Of a stretch of DNA of 5,755 nucleotides, positions 1-5,755 are shown one piece after another; position 1 is the first letter of the stretch, and each line of letters opens with the position of its first letter. The notes under the pieces were generated by a model. That model did not search any database. It worked only from the letters and a program-made list of their open reading frames with translations, and was not told where the DNA came from. This DNA comes from Bacteroidota bacterium (GTDB lineage Bacteria > Bacteroidota > Bacteroidia > Flavobacteriales > Flavobacteriaceae). The stretch lies in NCBI GenBank assembly GCA_024280815.1, contig JAJRPL010000431.1:1-5755 (forward strand), given 5' to 3'. A program made the translations under genes and the position numbers.

Positions 1-141
1 AAATGATTCCCAAGTTGGAATTTGAATACCTTTATAGCCTAGATCTGCTGCCCATTTACACAAGCCATCTAAGGAGTTGTATGGAGCTTCACTACCTACA
101 AATTGTGCTAAAAATACGGCAGGTCCTTTAATTGTTTTCAT
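1..141 (-). CDS. Sugar phosphate isomerase/epimerase (AP endonuclease 2-like TIM barrel), N-terminal part only
   Basis: The first 47 codons are present; the rest runs off the left edge. The protein starts MKTIKGPAVFLAQFVG and continues through SLDGLCKWAADLGYKGIQIP. This is the beta1 strand, alpha1 helix and beta2 strand (GYKGIQIPTW) of a xylose-isomerase-like TIM barrel, as in the sugar phosphate isomerase/epimerase family (PF01261). Members bind a divalent metal and isomerise, epimerise or cleave keto-sugars. The metal ligands lie in the missing part, so activity cannot be judged. There is no signal peptide, so the protein should be cytoplasmic, unlike the lipoprotein paralogue encoded at 3833-4819. 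It follows the MFS gene after 42 bases and is probably the fifth gene of the same leftward operon. The ATG at 141-139 is the natural start, because the family motif begins immediately after it. Family call is fairly sure; substrate is unknown. Confidence 0.8.
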   Translation of the reverse strand, partial: MKTIKGPAVFLAQFVGSEAPYNSLDGLCKWAADLGYKGIQIPTWESF

Positions 142-183
142 ATTCTAAATATCTTAATAGTAATTTTTCATTTTCAAAACTCA

Positions 184-1406
184 TTAATGAGCGTCTTGAG
201 GTACTCTACCATCTTCTATTTTTTTTCGCATGATAAATAACAATCCAAATAGTACAATTAGTACCAAAGGAAAAAACATCATATTACCTAAAGCTGATTG
301 TCCTGAAGCTAATTCTGCATCCTCAAGAGACAAACCTGATGCGACTTTTACTTCGCGAGCTGTATCTAACCAAGAACCTATAATCGGTTGCCAAATGGCC
401 GTAGAAAACATACCAATTCCACCTATAATTGACATTCCCAATGCTCCAGATTTCGGAATATATTCTGCTACAAAACCAATCATGGTTGGCCAAAAGTACA
501 TTACACCAATGGCAAACAGTATTGCTCCAACATAGACCATTCCACCTGTAGCAATACTCATCGTATAAATAGCAATGGTAGCAATGATTGAAGATATTAA
601 TAAAATTGCTGGTGGATTCATTTTTTTTAAGATTGATCCTGCAAAATAACGACCAATTGCCATTAGGCCTGTAATCATAGCGAGAATGAGCATCGGACTT
701 GTACCTGTTTTTGCTAATATTTTTTCTATCCATTGTTGAGGTCCAAATTCGGTAATAGCTGTTAATGACATACCAATAAACATCAATAAGAATAATGGTG
801 TAAATAAACTCTTTATATTTTGAGAAGTATCTGAAACGATATTTTCACTTTTCGGAAATATCTGACCCATAAATAGAAATCCGTAAAGTAATGTAGGAAT
901 TAACATAATGCCAATTTGTAGTTGCCAACCCATAGCCATATCGGTCATAAATTTTGAAATTAACGCACCAATAACGATACCTCCAGGAAACCACATATGA
1001 AATTTATTGAGCATTGCAGTTCGTTTTTTGGTATACATATCTGTAATCATAGGATTACAAGCTGCTTCTACCGATCCATTAGCAAAACCAATAAAGAATG
1101 TTGAAATTAATAAAAACCAATAGCCACTAGCCATAATGGTAAGGATAATTCCTAATAAGTGAGCGATAAACGCAACGAGCATTAATTTTTTTGGACCCAC
1201 TGAATTATAAACAAGACCACCTATAATGGTTGCAATAGGAAAACCTAAAAATGCCATACTATTTACAAAGCCCAATTGTGTGTCGGTAAGAGCAAATTCA
1301 GTTCCTAGCTGACTTAAAATCCCAGCTCTAATGCCAAAGTCATTGCAGTAACAACTAACGAAACACAAGCTGCTAAAAAGAGTCTTTTTTTATTAATATT
1401 TTCCAT
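184..1406 (-). pseudogene. Sugar MFS transporter (FucP-like), disrupted by a one-base deletion near the start
   Basis: This encodes an inner-membrane secondary transporter of the major facilitator superfamily, probably sugar:H+ symport. The start is the ATG at 1406-1404, 3 bases after the oxidoreductase stop. From it 23 residues (MENINKKRLFLAACVSLVV...MT) form the first half of TM1. The frame then fails and hits TAA at 1316-1314 after 30 codons. The rest reads in another frame from about 1338 to the TAA at 186-184. Adding one base to the T run at 1336-1338 restores MTFGIRAGIL and gives 407 residues, normal for an MFS protein. Reconstructed landmarks are the loop 2-3 motif GGLVYNSVGPKK (about 63-74), GFANGSVEAACNPM (from about 107), FHMWFPGG (136-143) and YFWPTMIGFV (304-313). 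The other 11 helices show no stop or second shift, so this is either a very recent mutation or a homopolymer sequencing error. A TTG at 1368-1366 gives an open frame of 394 residues, but its first ten residues do not look like TM1. Substrate is unknown. Confidence 0.8.
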
Positions 1407-1409
1407 TTT

Positions 1410-2555
1410 TTAGTTAATTCTTGTCCATGCTGAATTATTTTTATCACTTTCTACGGCAGCATGAATAAATTTCACGCCACGTATACCGTCACTTACGGTA
1501 GGGTAATCAGGAATTTCAATATCGTTATTTATTAATTTAGCATTTAAGTGAATTGCAAAATTTTTATACACATTGGCAAAGGCTTCTAAATACCCTTCAG
1601 GATGCCCAGCAGGAATCCGTGAGGCAACTAAAGCTTCTTGATGTAAATTATTTCCGTTAGGTGTGTAAATCATTTTAGGCTTATCAAGCCAACGTGTTAT
1701 TAATTGATTCGGATTTTCTTGACACCATTCTAAACTTCCTTTTTCACCATATACTTTGATAGCTAAGTTGTTTTCTTCACCTGTTGCAATTTGTGAGAAT
1801 GACATGGTACCTTTTGCTCCATTTTCTAATCGCAATAAGATATTTCCATCATCATCCAATACTCTACCTTCACCAAACCTGCCTAAATCTGCTGCAATCT
1901 CTTTTAATTTAGACCCTGTAATATATTCTACCAAGTTTTCGGCATGTGTACCTATATCACCTAAAGCTCCTCCAACACCAGATTTAGTAGGGTCAACACG
2001 CCAAGCTGCTTGTTTTTGACCTGTTTTTTCAATGGAAGTTGCTAGCCAACCTTGTAGGTATTGGACTTGTACTTTTCTGATTTTACCCAACTCGTTATTG
2101 GCTACCATAGCTCTAGCTTGTTTAACCATAGGATGTCCAGGGTAGTTATGAGTAAGAGCAAATAGAAGTTCTGTATTATTTACTATGTCTTCAAGTATTT
2201 CTCCCTCTTTAACCGTTAATGTCATTGGTTTATCACAAACTACATGAAATCCGTTTTCTAAGGCTAGTTTAGCAGGTGCAAAATGCATATAATTTGGCGT
2301 AACTATGGCAATAAAATCCATACGTTCGCCTTCAGGGAGTTCTTTTTCTTTTAAAATCATTTCCTCAAAAGTGCCATAACAACGATGGTCTGGTAAAAAG
2401 AGTGCTTTTCCAGAGCGTTTCGATTTTTCTTCAGAGCTACTAAATGCTCCACAAACCAATTCAATCATTCCGTCAATGCTTGATGCTTTTCGATGTACAT
2501 CACCAATAAAGGAATCTATACCACCACCAATCATTCCCATTCTTAATTTTCTCAT
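1410..2555 (-). CDS. Gfo/Idh/MocA family NAD(P)-dependent oxidoreductase
   Basis: A cytoplasmic oxidoreductase of 381 residues, the usual length for the family. The N-terminal Rossmann fold (about 1-130) opens with MGMIGGGIDSFIG, whose glycines 10-12 form the dinucleotide loop. TPNYMH (86-91) follows, then CDKP (107-110), the counterpart of the usual EKP motif, with Lys109 as the expected catalytic lysine. The C-terminal alpha/beta domain carries GGALGDIGTHAENL (195-208), with Asp200 and His204 at the usual active-site positions. Family members oxidise or reduce a hydroxyl/keto group on sugars, inositols or sugar conjugates. Here, next to two isomerase-like proteins and opposite a flavin dehydrogenase, reduction of a keto-sugar product or C3 oxidation of a sugar are both reasonable (inference). 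It starts 6 bases after the NupG-like gene and ends 3 bases before the MFS gene, so translational coupling is likely. All expected motifs are present; exact substrate and cofactor cannot be read from the sequence. Confidence 0.92.
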   Translation of the reverse strand: MRKLRMGMIGGGIDSFIGDVHRKASSIDGMIELVCGAFSSSEEKSKRSGKALFLPDHRCYGTFEEMILKEKELPEGERMDFIAIVTPNYMHFAPAKLALENGFHVVCDKPMTLTVKEGEILEDIVNNTELLFALTHNYPGHPMVKQARAMVANNELGKIRKVQVQYLQGWLATSIEKTGQKQAAWRVDPTKSGVGGALGDIGTHAENLVEYITGSKLKEIAADLGRFGEGRVLDDDGNILLRLENGAKGTMSFSQIATGEENNLAIKVYGEKGSLEWCQENPNQLITRWLDKPKMIYTPNGNNLHQEALVASRIPAGHPEGYLEAFANVYKNFAIHLNAKLINNDIEIPDYPTVSDGIRGVKFIHAAVESDKNNSAWTRIN

Positions 2556-2561
2556 TATTTT

Positions 2562-3791
2562 TTAATCTTTATATTCAATTTTTTCATCTTTAAAAAAGAG
2601 CACAAAAAGTATTAGTATTACTGCTGCAAAAATGGCTGGAAATGTCCAAATTTGCTGCCAATCATGAACACCTTCACTAATTAGGTACTTGTCTGAAATG
2701 AACCCAGCAATTTTAAAACCTATCATCATTCCTATACCATAAGTAGCTAAAGTAATTAATCCTTGAGCTGCACTTTTTATTTTTTCTCCTGCTTTAGAAT
2801 CTGTATAAATCTGCCCTGAGACAAAGAAAAAATCATAACAAATACCATGTAATGCAATTCCTCCTAACAACATAAAAGTCAGTTCGCCAGAGTTACCGAA
2901 AGCAAAAAGCACATAACGAAATGCCCAAGCTAACATACCAAATATAATGGTCTTTTTAAATCCGAATTTTTTAAAGAAAAAAGGTAATAACAACATAAAT
3001 AACACCTCAGAAACCTGACCAATAGTCATCTTACCTGTAGGATCTTCCATACCAATTTCAGCTAAAAACGGATTTGTGTTTTGATAATAAAAAGCCAACG
3101 GAATACAAATCAATATTGAAGAAATAAAGAAAACTAAGAAGTTTCTATCTTTCAATAATTTTATGGCATCTAATCCTAAGATATCTGAAATTGTAATTTT
3201 ACTACCATCAGCAGCTTTAGGTGGTGTTTTAGGTAAGGTAAAACTGAATACTCCTAATATTGCCGAAGCTACAGCCGTCATTAAAAATGTGTTTTGAAGC
3301 ATACCTTCTTTAATGCCTTCAGCAGAATCCCAATGAAAGAGATAGCTAATACCTAATCCTGCTAATATCCAGCCAATGGTTCCCCATACACGTATATAAG
3401 AAAACTCTTTAGCAGGGTCAGTCATTTGATTAAATGCGACTGAATTTACCAAAGCTAATGTCGGCATATAAGCAATCATATAACCTAATATGTAGGGGTA
3501 AAATGTGCTAAATTCAGTTGTTTGAGACATTTGATACATCAATAGTGCACCAACAATATGTAACACACCTAATATTTTTTCAGCATTAAAGAAACGATCG
3601 GCAATCAAACCAATAATAAAAGGAGCTACTATAGCACCCCAAGATTGAGTAGAATATGCCATACCTGTTTCACCGCCTGTTGCATTTAAATTATTACCTA
3701 AAAAAGTACCTAGGGTAACAAACCACCCTCCCCAAATAAAAAATTCGAGAAACATCATGATGGATAATTGGGCTTGCGTTGATTTTTTCAT
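2562..3791 (-). CDS. NupG/XapB-family MFS permease (nucleoside:H+ symporter family)
   Basis: A polytopic inner-membrane protein of 409 residues with about 12 hydrophobic segments, close to the length of E. coli NupG. Family marks are the TM1 stretch MMFLEFFIWGGWFVTLGTFL (12-31), the loop GLIADRFFNAEKI (61-73), SYIRVWGTIGW (131-141) and HGICYDFFFVSGQIYTD (315-331). These fit the Nuc_H_symport family (PF03825). Characterised members move nucleosides with protons. Many Bacteroidota copies sit in carbohydrate operons beside Gfo/Idh/MocA and TIM-barrel genes, and this one does too, so a sugar or glycoside substrate is at least as likely as a nucleoside (inference). It follows the lipoprotein isomerase gene by 41 bases that hold a hairpin, and precedes the oxidoreductase by 6 bases. 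The ATG at 3791-3789 gives a short basic MKKSTQAQ tail before TM1, a sensible start. The family is clear; the substrate is not. Confidence 0.88.
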   Translation of the reverse strand: MKKSTQAQLSIMMFLEFFIWGGWFVTLGTFLGNNLNATGGETGMAYSTQSWGAIVAPFIIGLIADRFFNAEKILGVLHIVGALLMYQMSQTTEFSTFYPYILGYMIAYMPTLALVNSVAFNQMTDPAKEFSYIRVWGTIGWILAGLGISYLFHWDSAEGIKEGMLQNTFLMTAVASAILGVFSFTLPKTPPKAADGSKITISDILGLDAIKLLKDRNFLVFFISSILICIPLAFYYQNTNPFLAEIGMEDPTGKMTIGQVSEVLFMLLLPFFFKKFGFKKTIIFGMLAWAFRYVLFAFGNSGELTFMLLGGIALHGICYDFFFVSGQIYTDSKAGEKIKSAAQGLITLATYGIGMMIGFKIAGFISDKYLISEGVHDWQQIWTFPAIFAAVILILFVLFFKDEKIEYKD

Positions 3792-3803
3792 AGTTTAAAT
3801 GTA

Positions 3804-3823
3804 GTGAGTTTTTTTAAACTCAC
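3804..3823. repeat. Perfect 8-bp inverted repeat (hairpin) inside the operon
   Basis: GTGAGTTT at 3804-3811 pairs with AAACTCAC at 3816-3823 around a 4-base loop. In the leftward transcript the loop is AAAA. It lies in the 41-base gap between the lipoprotein isomerase stop and the permease start. No U-run follows it in the leftward direction, so it is not a typical intrinsic terminator. Outer arms CTATG (3824-3828) and CATAG (3789-3793) could also pair across an asymmetric 10-base bulge and would cover the permease ATG. Likely roles are mRNA stability, processing or tuning of downstream expression (inference). Confidence 0.6.
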
Positions 3824-3832
3824 CTATGATAG

Positions 3833-4819
3833 TTAATTCAGTTCTTTTCCTATTTTCAACAATAATGCTTTTGTGGCTTCGATACCTTCTTCTTCACTCA
3901 AGCGGTCGCCTTCATATTCTACATCTATAAAGCCAGTAAAACCAACTTCTTTTATAATTTGTAGCATTTTTCTATAATCTATTGTGGTTTCATTTCCATT
4001 TTCATCAAAATCATGAGATTTAGCACTTACGCCTTTTGCATAAGGCATGAGTTCTTTGATGCCTTTATACATATCATACTCTTCAATGCACTTGGTTCCC
4101 CATCGTTCTCCTTCTTCTCTTTTTAAACAAAAGTTACCAAAGTCAGGTAATGTTCCGCAATTATCTAAATTTACTTTCTGCATAACTTCAACTAACAGCC
4201 CTCCGTTTGAAGAAAAGCCTCCATGATTTTCAACAATAACATTTATGTTTTTGTCTTTTGCATAGTTTGCTAATTTGGTTAAACTTTCAATAGAAAACTT
4301 CTTCCAATTCTCTACATTATCTTCATTACCAAATATATTTAAACGAATGGAGTGACAGCCTAAAAAAGCAGCAGCATCTATCCATTTTTTATGATTTACA
4401 ATAGCTTCATTACGTTCTTTTTCACTTGAAGAAGCTAAATCTCCTTCTCTATCAACCATAATCAACAAGTTTTTAACTTCATATTGTTCACTTTTAGCTT
4501 TTAAAGTATCTAAAAGTGCTTCCATCCCCATAGTTTCAATGTCCTTCGTATATATTTGTGATACATACTCTATAGCTTCAAAGCCCATTTCATTCGCTTT
4601 TTGAGCAAAATCAATACCTTTTAAGGTTTTATCATCTAATATCGCTTTGTGTAATGACCATTGTGCCAATGAAATTTTAAAAAAAGGTGTTTTTTCTTCG
4701 GTTTGTACTTCTGGCGTTTCTACTACTTCTTTCTTTTCTTTTTTACAGGAGATTAGAAACACGAATAAAGTCAAGAATAAGACTGTTTTTTTAAAGGATT
4801 TTAATTGATGATATTTCAT
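3833..4819 (-). CDS. Lipoprotein sugar phosphate isomerase/epimerase-like TIM-barrel protein
   Basis: This 328-residue protein combines a lipoprotein signal with a xylose-isomerase-like TIM barrel (PF01261). The signal has a basic start (MKYHQLKSFKK), a hydrophobic core (about 12-21) and the lipobox LISC with Cys25 as the lipidation site. A charged linker (about 26-44, rich in Lys and Glu) follows, then the barrel from FKISLAQWSL (47-56). Expected divalent-metal ligands are all visible: Glu197 (VENHGG), Asp226 (LPDFGNF), His269 (AKSHDF) and Glu301 (DVEYEG). The enzyme is therefore probably active, isomerising, epimerising or eliminating a keto-sugar outside the cytoplasm, in the periplasm or at the outer membrane. 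The residues after Cys25 are Lys-rich rather than acidic, so surface export is uncertain. It is the first gene of the leftward operon, divergent from the flavin dehydrogenase that could supply its keto-sugar substrate (inference). Fold and lipidation are secure; the reaction is unknown. Confidence 0.9.
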   Translation of the reverse strand: MKYHQLKSFKKTVLFLTLFVFLISCKKEKKEVVETPEVQTEEKTPFFKISLAQWSLHKAILDDKTLKGIDFAQKANEMGFEAIEYVSQIYTKDIETMGMEALLDTLKAKSEQYEVKNLLIMVDREGDLASSSEKERNEAIVNHKKWIDAAAFLGCHSIRLNIFGNEDNVENWKKFSIESLTKLANYAKDKNINVIVENHGGFSSNGGLLVEVMQKVNLDNCGTLPDFGNFCLKREEGERWGTKCIEEYDMYKGIKELMPYAKGVSAKSHDFDENGNETTIDYRKMLQIIKEVGFTGFIDVEYEGDRLSEEEGIEATKALLLKIGKELN

Positions 4820-4860
4820 TATAAATATGGTTTTATGAACTCTAAATATATAATTTTTAA

Positions 4861-4891
4861 TTGAAATGATTGTGTTTCTTCGTTAATATTG
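4861..4891 (+). promoter_or_regulatory. Weak candidate promoter for the rightward GMC dehydrogenase gene
   Basis: TTG at 4861-4863 and TAATATTG at 4884-4891 are separated by 20 bases. This resembles the Bacteroidota -33/-7 pair, with one mismatch in the -7 box (A for T at its fifth base). It would leave a leader of about 90 bases before the ATG at 4985. It was picked as the best rightward match in the intergenic region; other AT-rich stretches could serve. Confidence 0.2.
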
Positions 4892-4960
4892 TGTCTTTAT
4901 GTATTTTTAATTAAAATAATTAAGAATAATTTATTAAGTTTAACCAAATTTACACAATCA
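4867..4960. repeat. Three ATTGTGT elements in the divergent promoter region
   Basis: ATTGTGT occurs at 4869-4875 and 4888-4894 on the plus strand, and inverted (ACACAAT) at 4952-4958. The first and third copies extend to a 9-bp inverted repeat, TGATTGTGT (4867-4875) against ACACAATCA (4952-4960). The third copy overlaps the candidate leftward -7 box. Placement between two divergent genes fits binding sites for a shared regulator, but 9-bp matches arise easily in AT-rich DNA. A 12-bp palindrome TTTTAATTAAAA at 4905-4916 lies between the copies. Confidence 0.3.
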
Positions 4961-4975
4961 ATATTATTTTTTGAA
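4945..4975 (-). promoter_or_regulatory. Candidate Bacteroidota promoter for the leftward operon
   Basis: On the minus strand TAAATTTG (4952 to 4945) matches the Bacteroidota -7 consensus TAnnTTTG exactly. The -33 position, 20 bases upstream, holds TTC (4975-4973) where TTG is expected, so that box is weak. Transcription from here would give a leader of roughly 120 bases before the ATG at 4819. The match is by eye in AT-rich DNA, so it remains a candidate. Confidence 0.35.
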
Positions 4976-4984
4976 TAAATATTT

Positions 4985-5755
4985 ATGCAAGAAAAGTACG
5001 ACGCTATTGTAATTGGTACTGGTATAACTGGTGGCTGGGCAGCTAAAGAACTTTGTGAAAAAGGGTTAAAAACATTAGTTTTAGAACGAGGTAGGATGGT
5101 TACTCATATTAAAGATTACCATACCATGCATAAAGACCCTTGGGATTTTGAGCATAGAGGAGAGCCTACACAAGAAATTATTAAGAAACAAGCCAAACAA
5201 CATAGGACAGGATACACTACTGATCAAGTACATAACCATTGGTTTGTAAACGATTTAAAACATCCTTATAATGAAACGAAGCGTTTTGATTGGATGCGAG
5301 GGTATCATGTTGGTGGACGCTCTATTACTTGGGGGCGGCAAAGTTATCGATTAAGCGATTTAGATTTTGAAGCCAATAAAAAAGATGGCATTGCTGTTGA
5401 TTGGCCTATACGATATAAAGATGTAGCACCTTGGTATGATTATGTTGAAAAATATATTGGCGTTAGTGGAGAAAAAATGGGATTGGCTCATTTACCCGAT
5501 GGTATATTTGAACCTGCCATGGAAATGAATTGTGTAGAAGAACATTTTAAAGCAGAACTAGCCGAAAATTATGACGATAGAGTCATCACTATTGGTAGAA
5601 CAGCCCACTTAACCAAAGGCGAAGGTTTTGAAGGCAGAAGTAAATGCAATTTTAGAAATAGGTGCATGAGAGGCTGTCCTTACGGAGCCTATTTTAGTAG
5701 TTTAGCTTCTACATTGCCTGCTGCAGAACGGACAGGTAATATGACGCTAAGACCA
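4985..5755 (+). CDS. GMC-family FAD-dependent oxidoreductase (sugar dehydrogenase large-subunit type), N-terminal part
   Basis: 257 codons are present and the frame is still open at the right edge. The start MQEKYDAIVIGTGITGGWAA holds the FAD-binding GxGxxG dinucleotide loop (11-16), ending in the beta2 strand TLVLERG (30-36). GYHVGGRSITWGR (106-118) corresponds to the GMC segment that contacts FAD. WPIRYKDVAPWYDYVEKYIGV (from 140) is also typical. A cysteine cluster, C221-x5-C227-x3-C231 followed by PYGA, resembles the cluster that binds a 3Fe-4S centre in FAD-dependent glucose dehydrogenase large subunits. Such enzymes oxidise a sugar hydroxyl (C1 in glucose dehydrogenase, C3 in glucoside 3-dehydrogenase) and pass electrons to a cytochrome. 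There is no signal peptide; relatives are exported with a Tat-bearing small subunit (gluconate 2-dehydrogenase subunit 3 type), which is not in this window. An in-frame TAA 9 bases upstream makes the ATG at 4985 the first possible start. The FAD fold is certain; substrate and partner are inferred. Confidence 0.88.
   Translation, partial: MQEKYDAIVIGTGITGGWAAKELCEKGLKTLVLERGRMVTHIKDYHTMHKDPWDFEHRGEPTQEIIKKQAKQHRTGYTTDQVHNHWFVNDLKHPYNETKRFDWMRGYHVGGRSITWGRQSYRLSDLDFEANKKDGIAVDWPIRYKDVAPWYDYVEKYIGVSGEKMGLAHLPDGIFEPAMEMNCVEEHFKAELAENYDDRVITIGRTAHLTKGEGFEGRSKCNFRNRCMRGCPYGAYFSSLASTLPAAERTGNMTLRP

Noticed and set aside
230..535. Plus-strand open frame of 101 codons
   Set aside because: It lies antisense within the MFS gene, has low-complexity composition unlike any recognised protein, and the opposite strand shows clear transporter motifs.
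323..733. Minus-strand open frame of 136 codons
   Set aside because: It is an out-of-frame shadow of the MFS gene, rich in Tyr, Asn, Arg and Trp, with no recognisable domain.
1333..1343. Programmed -1 ribosomal frameshift in the MFS gene
   Set aside because: The site ATGACTTTGGC has no X XXY YYZ slippery heptamer in the starting frame, and no strong downstream structure was noticed. Deletion or sequencing error is simpler.
1366..1368. TTG as the true start of the second MFS gene
   Set aside because: The resulting N-terminus (CFVSCYCND) does not resemble a first transmembrane helix. The ATG at 1406, three bases after the previous stop, gives a proper TM1 in the other frame.
1756..2019. Plus-strand open frame of 87 codons
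   Set aside because: It is antisense to the Gfo/Idh/MocA oxidoreductase, whose motifs in this stretch (GALGDIGTH) are unmistakable.
3804..3823. Rho-independent terminator after the lipoprotein isomerase gene
   Set aside because: The stem is followed by UACAUUUAAA in the leftward transcript rather than a U-run, and the next gene continues in the same direction 41 bases later.
4965..4973. Rightward -7 box TATTTTTTG for the GMC gene
   Set aside because: It has one base too many for TAnnTTTG and would start transcription only a few bases before the ATG at 4985.

Overview
The window looks like chromosomal DNA from a Flavobacteriaceae-type member of the Bacteroidota. It is AT-rich. Start codons lack Shine-Dalgarno sequences and sit in A/T-rich leaders. 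The protein families, including a lipoprotein sugar isomerase, a NupG-like permease and a Gfo/Idh/MocA oxidoreductase with the GGGIDSFIG start, are typical of that group. No RNA gene, IS element, CRISPR array or phage gene was seen.

Layout: five genes run leftward as one tight operon from about 4819 to beyond position 1. In transcription order they are a lipoprotein TIM-barrel sugar isomerase/epimerase (4819-3833), a NupG-family MFS permease (3791-2562), a Gfo/Idh/MocA oxidoreductase (2555-1410), a second MFS sugar transporter (1406-184) broken by a one-base frameshift near its start, and the first 47 codons of a second, cytoplasmic TIM-barrel isomerase (141 to beyond 1). Gaps between them are 41, 6, 3 and 42 bases. 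A perfect 8-bp hairpin lies in the 41-base gap. A 165-base AT-rich divergent promoter region (4820-4984) separates this operon from a rightward GMC-family flavoprotein dehydrogenase (4985 to beyond 5755), of which 257 codons are present.

How the genes may work together (inference): a flavin dehydrogenase, two metal-dependent xylose-isomerase-like TIM barrels, a nicotinamide-dependent oxidoreductase and two carriers are the parts expected for oxidising a sugar or glycoside, rearranging or cleaving the keto-sugar, importing it and reducing it. This resembles known oxidation-first glycoside routes: glucoside 3-dehydrogenase/3-keto-glycoside pathways, and the CarA/CarBC and DgpA/DgpBC C-deglycosylation systems. 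No glycoside hydrolase or TonB-dependent receptor lies in the window, so the substrate cannot be named.
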